From NCBI RefSeq assembly GCF_964340395.1, contig NC_135568.1:11744276-11754275 (forward strand): a stretch of 10,000 nt of DNA. Reading direction: 5' to 3'. A model generated the notes under the pieces. It ran no database searches. It worked only from the letters and a program-made list of their open reading frames with translations, and was not told the DNA's origin. Every line of letters begins with the position of its first letter. Position 1 is the first letter of the stretch. The translations under genes and the position numbers were made by a program. This document shows positions 1 to 7,677 of the stretch, piece by piece. The DNA is from Glandiceps talaboti. Lineage: Eukaryota; Hemichordata; Enteropneusta; Spengelidae.

Positions 1-1284
1 ATATGTTTGTTGTGTTCCCCAGTGTTCACAATAGGGGGAGTGGAAAGTTCGTAGAAGGGTTAAAGTATTGTATGACAAATTTAAGTTGTTTTTTGAATCA
101 TTCTTATCAAGAAGTATGTCGTAGGAGTGAAACTTCCTTTTGGGTTGAGTGGTTTTGTGTTACGTTGTCCTGTGGATGTTGCGTCCACAGCTTGATGGAG
201 TTTTCATAGGTCGTTTCAAATGTCATATTTTAAAGCTGCTAAGTTTTATAAAAAGTCAAAAACAGAGGAGTAATGTTTCACCCAGCATGACAAATTATTT
301 AACACATGTTGAATAGGTTGCTAATTGGATACATTGTAGATATAAGTTAGCTACTTTTTGGATACAAATTAATCACAATGTGGTCAAAGCAATAAATTAA
401 GGGCAATGTAATTATAAATTTGATACATTTTAGGTAGAAATTATATACTTTTGGCTGCAAACTAGCTTTTGCTACTTTTTGGCTTAAAAGTAGTCACAAA
501 GTGGTTGCAAAGTCATTTCTTTTGATAAATTGAATGCAATGTAATGATAAATTTCATATTTTTTAGGTACAGATTGGGTACTTTTTGGCTACAAAGTTGA
601 CTATTGTTACTTTTTAGTTACAAAGTAGTCACAAGTTGGTTACAATGTTGGTATTGTTAATACACTTGAGTGCACTGTAATAATAAATTTGATAAAAACT
701 TGATACTTTTTGGCTACAAATTAGATACATTTTTGTTGCAAAGTTGATGAATTTGAAACAATCTGTATAAATGAAGTAAAATACTTTTGAATTTGTAATT
801 TAGCAAGGCTTCTTGTCACATAAATATGACAGACTTTTAAAACTGTAATGTATAAGATGAAGATTGACTCCCCACTGTTTGCTGAGCATTCCATTATGGT
901 GACTATTGCATGAAAAATGTGTAAGATGACACAGATGAATTTCAACTTAGAGAAGTTGCCTTTACACAATATTTTATTTATGTATACTGTATTTTTCTAT
1001 GTCAGAAATGCAATCACTAATATTCCAACAAGACCTTAGTCTGGTTACTATGTGTGTAGTTGTTCTCTAAGATCTCTTTCTGTGATCGTAACTCATATAG
1101 GACTAGGCTAATAGCGTCCTGTTATATTACTTTCATGTTATTAGTATTCTCAATTTCTAGTGTCTACACTAAATTAGTTATCACTATTTTCTAGCCTCTC
1201 ATCCGTCACAAATTTTTGATAAAATAAAGGTTTAATTCAATCTTCAATTCTATAATTTTCTGTACAATCTGTTTTTGTTAACAG
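1..1284 (+). other. Intron (3' part) upstream of exon 1
   Basis: This is AT-rich sequence with scattered stops in all frames, ending in a pyrimidine-rich tract and AACAG. Apart from the tandem repeat at 325-750, I see nothing in 1-324 or 751-1284. The short ORF at 3-209 (Cys- and Ser-rich, with no recognisable motif and no donor in phase) and the minus-strand ORF at 721-969 are not supported as genes. Confidence 0.7.
325..750. repeat. Degenerate ~134-bp tandem repeat, about three copies
   Basis: Units begin at GCAATGTAATTATAAATTTG (403), GCAATGTAATGATAAATTTC (536) and GCACTGTAATAATAAATTTG (672), with spacings of 133 and 136. A partial unit precedes 403 and the last unit is truncated. Within each unit the motif TACTTTTTGGCTACAAA recurs in diverged form, suggesting an older shorter repeat inside the long one. 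The copies differ by many substitutions, so the array is old. There is no coding potential. Confidence 0.75.
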
Positions 1285-1468
1285 ACTACTATCTGGTACA
1301 CTGAAGCCAAGCGGTTCTTGCTTATAATCGGAAAATGGACACCAGATGCAAAGACTCAGGGAGATGCCAATAATCTTTTGACAGAGCTTGAAAAGTTTCT
1401 GAAAACAAGTCTTAGTAAACAAGAAATCCGATTGAAGAAGATCAGTGAACTAGCAGTAGAAATCTTTG
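1285..1468 (+). CDS. Internal exon 1: spectrin-like helical repeat of a large cytoskeletal/muscle protein
   Basis: Seen: a pyrimidine-rich tract and AACAG acceptor end at 1284, and the donor GGTAAGTC begins at 1469. Only the frame starting at 1285 is open; the other two hit stops early. It encodes 61 codons plus one base (exits in phase 1). The peptide begins TTIWYTEAKRFL and includes GKWTPDAKTQGD and LTELEKFLKTS. It is rich in Leu, Lys and Glu with a heptad-like pattern and a Trp early in the helix, as in spectrin repeats. The first codon is complete, so the upstream exon ends in phase 0. Inference: this is one or two helices of a spectrin-like repeat, most like CCDC141 or other actin-cytoskeleton proteins carrying such repeats. 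The exact family is a judgement from pattern, not a search. The role would be a rod or spacer mediating protein contacts in the cytoplasm. Confidence 0.85.
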
Positions 1469-2842
1469 GTAAGTCATGAAATATGCTAAGTTTTCTGAAG
1501 CCTGGCATTAAAACATTGGTGGAATCTAGTAAAACTTAACTGTATAGATTCCCCTATTGCATATAACAGTTTGGTAAGGAATGCTGGTATTATAACTAGG
1601 GAACTCAGATAGATTTTATTTACTTACCACCCAAAATAATAACTGGTACCCTGGGAGGGAACCCTGGTAAAATGACTAGGGAACTCAGGTAGATTTTATC
1701 TATTTACCACCGTTAACAAAAACACTGATAAGGAAGTCTGGTAGATTTTATCTATTTACCAACGTTAACAAAAACAGTGGTAGGGAAGTCTGGTAAAATG
1801 ACTTTGAGACTCAGGTAGATTTTAACTACTTATCACCCTTGATAAAAAATACTGGTAAGGAAGCATGGTAAAATGATGGGAACTCAGGTAGATTTAACCT
1901 TACTAATACTATCCTTAACAAAAACACTGGTAGGAGATTATCGTAAATTGAAGAACATATGTAGATTATTAGAAATATCAAAGTTATTGTAATGTAATAC
2001 AGAAATGTAGGTAAGATAAAAGTATGATTAGTATTGAAGTGGCATAGAAAAGTATGAAAAGAACAGTTGACTTCTTTGCGTTGAATTACTATGTACCGTT
2101 TTATGAGATCATAAATAACTTTAGAGTTAAAACCTCCAAGTATTCTTTATCATTTCTTTATATTGAATACAATGCACCCTTTTAAAGGTAGCTGAATATG
2201 CCCTTTGTATGACAGGCTGGGTCTTGGAGAATAGACACAGTCAGACCCTATATTACCTTGTGTGTGAGTTAGTTAGTCATTGCTGTGTGGAACAGTAAAA
2301 AGGAAGATGTCAAATCAGATTAGGTATGCACTAGATTAAAAATAATGATGGTGGACTTGATTGAGAAACCAGGTCAATTACAATTGGGTTATGACCGGTT
2401 TATACTATCACAGGATCTGGGTCATTTAGCGAAGGGGATGCAATCAATGGCTGACTGACTATGTTCACATGTTTCAAATGATAGATACAGCATATAACTT
2501 GGATAGGAGCTCAAAAATCATATTTCAACTATTTTCTTCATATATAAAGTATGTTGTTTTGCTGATTTGAGTACATTGAATAGAAATACAAACTGACAAA
2601 TTTTGTTTACTGTTGTCATATTTGGATCTCTCTGTTTTCGATCATCAAAATCAGTTGTGCTATTTTAGCATCCCCGGAAGGATGCATACACATGCACAGT
2701 CCCCAAAACAAATATGTGTCCCGTCACAGAATCTGTGTACACCATGGAAAACTGAGATATGAAATTTTATAGTGTGCTTTTATTCCATATATATGATAAA
2801 TTTACTGTGACTTGTGAATTTTGTTGTTGTTGTCTTTTTCAG
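1469..2842 (+). other. Intron between exons 1 and 2
   Basis: It is bounded by GTAAGTC and TTTTTCAG. It holds a ~73-bp minisatellite at 1568-1935. From 1936 to 2842 I see only unstructured AT-rich intronic sequence with no supported gene or repeat. Confidence 0.85.
1568..1935. repeat. Degenerate ~73-bp minisatellite, family shared with the next intron
   Basis: About five units recur around CTCAGGTAGATTTTA, each followed by TTTACCACC-like sequence and TTAACAAAAACACTGGTAGG. Copies of the core lie near 1606, 1685, 1738, 1811 and 1884, so spacing is about 53 to 79. Each unit contains GGTAAAAT and, about 20 bases later, ATTTTA(C)C, so a unit can fold on itself. Copies vary in length and by many point changes. 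The same family is found at 3125-3510, on the other side of exon 2. Confidence 0.8.
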
Positions 2843-2973
2843 GTGATGATGCTCCCAAATATACAGAATCAGTTAAAACACATACCAATGAAATCACAGA
2901 ATCTTTCAACACAGTTGAAGATGAACTATTTGAATTGGCTGATAAGCTACCAGAGGGAGAAGCTACTCTCAAA
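2843..2973 (+). CDS. Internal exon 2: end of spectrin-like repeat
   Basis: Seen: the acceptor TCTTTTTCAG ends at 2842 after a strong pyrimidine tract, and the donor AAAGTAAGAG begins at 2974. Its first two bases complete a Gly codon with the last base of exon 1, followed by 43 codons ending in phase 0. The peptide starts DDAPKYTESVKTHTNEI and continues through FNTVEDELFELADKL to PEGEATLK. It is amphipathic and helical, consistent with the last helix of a spectrin-type repeat, and closes with a Pro/Gly break. At 131 nt its length is not a multiple of three, so skipping it would shift the frame. Both flanking introns carry the same ~73-bp minisatellite. The opposite-strand ORF over this exon is a shadow: this strand has consensus splice sites and fits the phases of both neighbours. 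Confidence 0.85.
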
Positions 2974-3073
2974 GTAAGAGCAGTTCCAATTTTATTTGTA
3001 CTCAAAGCATAGACCATACAACTGTAGCATCTATGCCCAAAGTAGTAGGGTATAATAAATTAATTTATAATGT

Positions 3074-3095
3074 GGGGGGTGGGGGTGGGGTGGGG
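3074..3095 (+). other. Potential G-quadruplex (four G-runs with single-T loops)
   Basis: Four runs of 6, 5, 4 and 4 guanines are separated by single T residues. Short loops and long runs are the most stable class of predicted quadruplex. It is on the transcribed-sense strand, so it would be present in the pre-mRNA, 101 nt after the exon 2 donor. Folding is inferred from the pattern. Confidence 0.7.
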
Positions 3096-3124
3096 TATTC
3101 TAAAAGTAATGGGGCTATTCTAAG

Positions 3125-3510
3125 GGTAGACTTCACAGCTTATTACCCTTTCAGAAAAATGCTGGTATCTGTTATAAATGACTTTGGAAGTCATGTATAT
3201 TTTACCTACTTACCACCCATATGTAAAACACTGGTAGGGAGCCCTGGTAAAATGACTGGCGAACTTGGGTGGGCTCTACCTACTTCCCACCCTTAACAAA
3301 AACATCGGTAGGGACCCTGGTAAATTTAAGTGAACTCAGGTAGAATTCACCCTAACAAAAACACTGGTAGGGACTGAACCCTAGTGAAATGACTGGGGAA
3401 ACTGGATAGATTTCACCTATACTTACCACCCTTAACAAGTATACCTAGTAGTAGTGAACCCTGCTAAAACGATTGGGGAACTTACTCAATGTTACCTACC
3501 ATTCTTAACA
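3125..3510. repeat. Degenerate ~73-bp minisatellite, second array of the family
   Basis: About five units lie at roughly 3190, 3265, 3335, 3403 and 3480, with shared elements ACTGGTAGGGA, CCTGGTAAAATGACTGG, GAACTCAGGTAGA and TACCACCCTTAACAAAAACA. These match the array at 1568-1935 in the same orientation. The last diverged unit (TTCTTAACAAATACATAAC) reaches almost to the exon 3 acceptor. Confidence 0.8.
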
Positions 3511-3532
3511 AATACATAACTTATCACACCAG

Positions 3533-3764
3533 ATTGATGATGTAAAAATGGAGGAACCTAAAGTAGAAGATGTAGAAATGGAAGAGGAAGTGAGAGAAGA
3601 AGTCAAGACAGAAGTGACTGAACATGTGACCATCACCCGTAAAGAAACAGTGACCAAAACAAGTCGGGAAGTCATAATGGAAACGGGACCTGGTGTAGGC
3701 GGCACACCACCCACTTTCATTATGACTTTACAGAGTGCAGCAGCTCCTACTGAGTCTACTGCAA
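3533..3764 (+). CDS. Internal exon 3: acidic linker plus first strand of an I-set Ig domain
   Basis: Seen: the acceptor TTATCACACCAG ends at 3532. The exon starts in phase 0 (IDDVKMEEPKVEDVEMEEEV), joining exon 2 without a split codon. It encodes 77 codons plus one base. The first half is a strongly acidic linker. A Thr/Lys/Val-rich stretch follows (TEHVTITRKETVTKTS), then a Gly-rich hinge and PPTFIMTLQS, a typical A-strand opening of I-set domains in muscle proteins. The end is placed at the first in-frame donor, GCAA|GTAAGTC, in phase 1. Joining to exon 4 gives STAKLICKV, which fits an I-set B strand well. A second donor 105 nt downstream (3870) has the same phase, so the end could instead be 3869. 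The linker is probably flexible and may be a phosphorylation or binding region (inference). Confidence 0.85.
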
Positions 3765-4453
3765 GTAAGTCTGCAACTGTTTATACGATTGAAACTGACA
3801 TAGGAGGCATACCACCCACCTTTGTGATGCCTCTACAAAGTACAGCAGTCCCACTTCAGTCCCCAGCAAGTAAGTATACAACCGTCTATAAAATTTGAAG
3901 TGCATTGCAAATAAAAAATCACTGCAGATGCCACTGCAAGAAATTTGCAAGATTTAAAATGAGCTGCAACACAACCAGCACAATTGTCACTGCACGTAAG
4001 TATGCAAGTATTTGTAAGTATCAATGACTTGCTATACAAGCCTCAGAATTGCTACCGTAAGTAAGTGAGTAAGATTGTCAATGAGCTGTGATACAGCCAT
4101 CACATTTGCCACTGCAAGTAAGTATGTAAGCATTCATAAGATTTGAAGAGAGCTGTGAATCCACATCACAATTGCGACTGTAAGTATGCATGTTTGTAAA
4201 ATTTCAAGTGACACTCTGTACATGCCTCACAATTGCCATTGCATGTAAGTATGTAGGCATTTGTCAGATTTCAAGTGTCTCACTCTACAAGCCTCACAAT
4301 TGCCATTGCATGTAAGTATGTAGGCATTTGTCAGATTTCAAGTGACACTCTGTACATGCCTCACAATTGCCATTGCATGTAAGTATGTAGGCATTTGACA
4401 GATTTCAAGTGTCTCACTCTACAAGCCTCACAATTGCCATTGCATGTAAGTAT
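3761..4453 (+). repeat. Tandem array of 5' splice-site (GTAAGT) units derived from the exon 3 end
   Basis: GTAAGT donors occur at 3765, 3870, 3996, 4057/4061, 4118, 4180, 4245, 4312, 4379 and 4446, with a decayed unit near 3940. The usual context is (A/T)TGC(A)(A/T/C)GTAAGTATG. The flanks are also shared: TATAAAATTTGAAGTG after the second donor matches ATAAGATTTGAAGAG after the unit at 4118, so the array is a repeat expansion of the exon-intron junction rather than chance. The last three intervals are exactly 67 bp. Units alternate between two types (ACACTCTGTACATGCCTC and TCTCACTCTACAAGCCTC), making a recent 134-bp dimer duplicated twice. The first two copies overlap the open exon 3 frame. 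Confidence 0.85.
3765..3869 (+). other. Possible in-frame 3' extension of exon 3 (duplicated exon end with second donor)
   Basis: This 105-nt stretch stays open in the exon 3 frame and ends at a second donor, GCAA|GTAAGTATA. It is a diverged tandem copy of the end of exon 3: PPTFVMPLQSTAVPLQSPA parallels PPTFIMTLQSAAAPTESTA. Use of this donor would add 35 residues and give the protein two consecutive A-strand segments. The second donor matches the U1 snRNA complement better (GTAAGTAT) than the first (GTAAGTCT). The frame then closes at the TGA at 3896-3898, so later donors in the array would not give a continuous product. Which donor is used cannot be decided from DNA alone. Confidence 0.4.
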
Positions 4454-5032
4454 TTAGGCATTTGTTAGATTTTCAGTGAGTTGACAACAATTTTAACAGT
4501 TTCCACTGTCTTAAGTGTGCAGGGTTTTGGTCATCAAAGATTTAAACAAACTGTCACAGCTTAATAACCAAGGTATTGTCAAAGACTTAGTAACACTGTA
4601 GGGTTTTATGCTGCTTAGTCAGTTCGATCACACTTTCATCAACACTTCACACAATTATAGCCATGAAGCTAAGGCTGTAAAAAAAGTGTCAGACATGTTG
4701 TATTAGTGTGTTCTAATTGACCATGGCCATGGCCACCCCCTTCAGAAGTGTTGACTGACAGAGCTGTGGGCGATTGGGCCTGCATGACATGTTGTATCTT
4801 ACAGACAAGCATGTTTATTAACCAAAGAGTTGAAGAATTCAGCATAGTGCATTTTCAATATGACTTGAAACTGCAAATGTGTAAAATGGTAAAATGAAAG
4901 TTTGTTAGTTTTTCCTAAATTGGTAATTGACAGCTTGTGCTGAGAAAAGTGCTGAGTAAACCACCCAATACCACTTAGAATTCAGGTTTGTCATAACGAA
5001 TGAAAATAAACAACGCATCATTTTGTTTTCAG
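3765..5032 (+). other. Intron between exons 3 and 4
   Basis: It begins at the first GTAAGT of the donor array and ends at TTTTGTTTTCAG. The array fills it to about 4453. From 4454 to 5032 I see ordinary intronic sequence. The only structure there is the 12-bp palindrome CCATGGCCATGG at 4721-4732, which may be chance. Confidence 0.8.
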
Positions 5033-5254
5033 AACTGATATGTAAAGTACAGGGTGATCCACGTCCTCAAGTCCGATGGCTGAGAGATGGTCAGCCCATT
5101 GTAGAAAGTTCTGAGGCACACATGGAATACACTCCTGACGGCACTTGTACTCTCTCACTCCCTAATGTCCAAATCTATCACAGAGGTCTGTATAGTTGTA
5201 AAGCAGCCAATGATCATGGAGAGGCCACATGTACGGCTACACTCAACATACATG
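5033..5254 (+). CDS. Internal exon 4: body of an I-set immunoglobulin domain
   Basis: Seen: the acceptor TTTTGTTTTCAG ends at 5032 and the donor CATG|GTGAGTC starts at 5255. Two bases complete a Lys codon with exon 3, then 73 codons, then one base (phase 1 in and out, 222 nt). The peptide has the I-set hallmarks: B-strand Cys in LICKVQGDPRPQVRW, the core Trp 12 residues later, then the LRDGQPI turn, TLSLPNVQIYHRG, and the F-strand Cys in LYSCKAANDHGEA, 52 residues after the first Cys. Both disulfide cysteines and the core Trp are present. The usual Asp of the DxGxYxC tyrosine corner is His here (HRGLYSC). The GDPRPQVRW and KAANDHGEA motifs are typical of titin, obscurin/UNC-89, SPEG and myosin light chain kinase Ig domains. 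It is probably a structural or protein-binding module. Confidence 0.94.
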
Positions 5255-5496
5255 GTGAGTCAGTGTGTTCTTTAATTCAAGAGGATCACAACTCCAGGAA
5301 ATAAAGGCATTTAGATAAAAACCCACCTCAGTTCTGGAGATAGTTATTTCATGATTTTCTATCTCTTTCATTTTGTGCAATTGCTGAGTAAAACTGAGTT
5401 GAAACTTGTTCCTCATTAATTGTTCAGTGTACTTCCCTTGCCATGGGTATGCATTTTGTCATGGAGTCAGTTGATATGCATATGTAATAACATAAC

Positions 5497-5516
5497 ATAT
5501 ATATATATATATATAT
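5497..5516. repeat. (AT)10 dinucleotide microsatellite
   Basis: There are ten uninterrupted AT units in the large intron. It is probably length-polymorphic. Confidence 0.9.
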
Positions 5517-5789
5517 TTATGATTGTTCTGATTGAAGATAATAAGCACATGAAACGACTGTCATGAACCCAAAGTTTACAAAAAATGCCTTCATTTCTGA
5601 GTGATGCTCCACTCCAAATGGCTTTAAAACAGTTGTTTAACATTTTGTGTAAATTCTAGTTTGTACATGATCAACAGTTGCTTAGGGTGTTACTCAGTGA
5701 CAGTCAATCAGTGAATATGCATTTTTTGTAAACCAATGGCTGTGTAGAGACCATGAACAGTTGCTTTGCAAGACAGAAGTAAGGTATTT

Positions 5790-6660
5790 CAGTGTATAAA
5801 TCAATGACAGTTACAGTGTATTAATCAATGACAGTTGTTACATTGTATAAATCAATGACAGTTACAGTGTATAAATCAATGACAGTTGTTACATTGTATA
5901 AATCAATGACAGTTGTTACAGTGTATAAATCAATGACAGTTACAATGTATTAATCAATGACAGTTGTTACAGTGTATAAATCAATGACAGTTGTTACAGT
6001 GTATAAATCAATGACAGTTACAGTGTATTAATCAATGACAGTTACAGTGTATAAATCAATGACAGTTGTTAGTGTATAAATCAATGACAGTTACATTGTA
6101 TAAATCAATGACAGTTGTTACATTGTATAAATCAATGACATTTGTTACAGTGTATTAATCAATGACAGTTGTTACAGTGTATTAATCAATGACAGTTACA
6201 GTGTATAAATCAATGACAGTTGTTACAGTGTATTAATCAATGACAGTTGTTACAGTGTATTAATCAATGACAGTTACAAGTGTATAAATCAATGACAGTT
6301 GTTACAGTGTATAAATCAATGACAGTTACAGTGTATAAATCAATGACAGTTGTTACAGTGTATTAATCAATGACAGTTGTTACAGTGTATTAATCAATGA
6401 CAGTTACAGTGTATAAGTCAATGACAGTTACAGTGTATTAATCAATGACAGTTACAGTGTATAAATCAATGACAGTTGTTACAGTGTATTAATCAATGAC
6501 AGTTGTTACAGTATATAAATCAATGACAGTTACAGTGTATTAATCAATGACAGTTGTTACAGTGTATAAATCACATTGTTACAGTATATAAATCAGTGAC
6601 AGTTACAGTGTATAAATCAATGACAGTTACAGTGTATAAATCAATGACAATTGTTAGTGT
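5790..6660. repeat. Minisatellite with 24- and 27-bp units, about 34 copies
   Basis: The unit is CAGTGTATAAATCAATGACA followed by GTTA (24 bp) or GTTGTTA (27 bp). The length difference is one three-base duplication (GTT). A second marker, TATAAATC versus TATTAATC, varies independently. Short and long units are intermixed irregularly from end to end. Rare variants include CATTG for CAGTG, GACATTTG near 6140, and a unit with an internal deletion near 6568. High identity between units implies recent expansion or ongoing homogenisation. It is not coding: the periodic frames arise from the repeat itself. Confidence 0.95.
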
Positions 6661-6686
6661 ATCAATCAATCAATGACAGTTGTTAC

Positions 6687-6781
<95 letters not shown>

Positions 6782-6861
6782 GACAGTTACAGTGTATCAA
6801 TCAATGACAGTTGTTAAATTGTATCAATCAATGACAATTGTTAGTGTATCAATCAATCAAT

Positions 6862-6903
<42 letters not shown>

Positions 6904-6995
6904 GCCAATCAATCAATCAGCCAATCAATAACAGTTACAGTGCATCAATTAATGACAGTTGTTAAATTGTATCAATCAATGACAATTGTTAGTGT

Positions 6996-7055
<60 letters not shown>

Positions 7056-7169
7056 CAGTTACAGTGTATCAATCAATGAGTTGTTACATTGTATCAATCA
7101 ATAAATGACAGCTACAGTGTATCAATCAGTGACAGTTGTTACAGTGTATCAGTCAATGACAGTTGTTAT
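6661..7169. repeat. Composite block: (TCAA)n microsatellites interleaved with minisatellite units
   Basis: Three tetranucleotide tracts are separated by single minisatellite-like units: 6689-6780 is a pure (TCAA)23, 6849-6930 is interrupted (AACC, AGCC), and 6997-7052 is a pure (TCAA)14. The spacers keep GACAGTTACAGTGTATCAATC-type sequence, so the tetranucleotide grew inside the ATCAATGACAG part of the minisatellite unit after AAATC changed to CAATC. The Ile-Asn-Gln-Ser ORFs at 6651-6965 and 6838-7104 are just translated TCAA repeats. The block ends in diverged units at about 7169. Confidence 0.93.
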
Positions 7170-7186
7170 AACATGATTTGTTTGTG

Positions 7187-7260
7187 TTTACTATTCAATA
7201 ATACCACATTTCCCATAATGCACAATTCAATATGGCTTGCAAGTTTCCCATTACATATTG
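7187..7260 (+). mobile_element. MITE-like interspersed repeat, copy A
   Basis: The core is ACCACATTTCCCATAATGCA followed by CAATATGGCTTGCAAGTTTCCC and ATTACATATTG. Copy B (inverted, 7505-7595) and copy C (direct, 7678-7765) share the same order of blocks. Clear target-site duplications and exact ends could not be set, so the class is a guess. Inverted copies A and B could also form a long imperfect hairpin about 400 bases across. Confidence 0.5.
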
Positions 7261-7504
7261 AAGGTTAGGCCATATTAGTACATGTATGTAATATACTCAG
7301 TCTATACTGTCCCATTAAATTTCCATACCTATGACATGTTATGTTAGCAAGTCATTACACATGTGTAAATACTCTGTCAGAACTTTACTAGTTCAGCTGA
7401 CAATGTTCTTCACTATGTACTATCTTAAAATACCACAACCCACAATGTTCCTTTTAATGCCACAAAGATCGTAAAAGGTACATACAAAAGTTTTGTGATT
7501 TCAA

Positions 7505-7595
7505 AAGGGAACTTCCAAATCTGCCATGTTGAATGTTGCATCATGGGAAATGTGATAATAAATACTAATCAAATAGTATTGTAAACAATAATGTT
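7505..7595 (-). mobile_element. MITE-like interspersed repeat, copy B (inverted)
   Basis: The reverse complement reads ATCACATTTCCCATGATGCA then ACATTCAACATGGC and GGAAGTTCCC, which parallels copy A block by block. It also contains a perfect 7-bp hairpin, AATACTA / TAGTATT, at 7561-7580, on the outer side of the shared core. Confidence 0.5.
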
Positions 7596-7677
7596 ACATT
7601 GTTTTTAACCACAAATGATCAATTCATAGTTACCCTGATCATTGTGGGAGGTTTATTTTATCAGTAGCTCCTGATTA

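Larger units (their letters stand above)
2974..3532 (+). other. Intron between exons 2 and 3
   Basis: It is bounded by GTAAGAG and CACACCAG and is almost entirely repetitive. A G-run cluster lies at 3074-3095, then copies of the ~73-bp family run nearly to the acceptor. The apparent ORF at 3033-3296 lies across these repeats and is not a gene. Confidence 0.85.

Noticed and set aside
3-209. ORF at the left edge as an upstream exon
   Set aside because: The composition looks random, no donor lies in a phase joining the phase-0 start of exon 1, and it has no spectrin-like pattern.
721-969. Minus-strand 82-residue ORF as a gene on the other strand
   Set aside because: It lies partly in the ~134-bp repeat and has a random composition with no homology pattern that I recognise.
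2802-3017. Minus-strand ORF over exon 2
   Set aside because: It is a shadow of exon 2, whose plus strand has consensus splice sites and matching phase.
3505-4039. Minus-strand ORFs opposite exon 3 and the donor array
   Set aside because: They are shadow frames with no splice or motif support. The plus strand reads into a clear Ig domain.
4721-4732. CCATGGCCATGG palindrome as a regulatory site
   Set aside because: It is short and isolated with no known binding context; chance is adequate.
6651-7104. Ile-Asn-Gln-Ser repeat ORFs as a low-complexity protein
   Set aside because: They are translation of (TCAA)n tracts with no start context, splice support or codon signal.
5790-7169. CRISPR-like array of short repeats
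   Set aside because: There are no unique spacers: repeats abut directly at 24 or 27 bp, and the setting is a metazoan intron.
7265-7280. CCATATTAGT as an SRF (CArG) muscle enhancer site
   Set aside because: It has one mismatch to CCWWWWWWGG and no partner sites, so it is expected by chance in AT-rich sequence.
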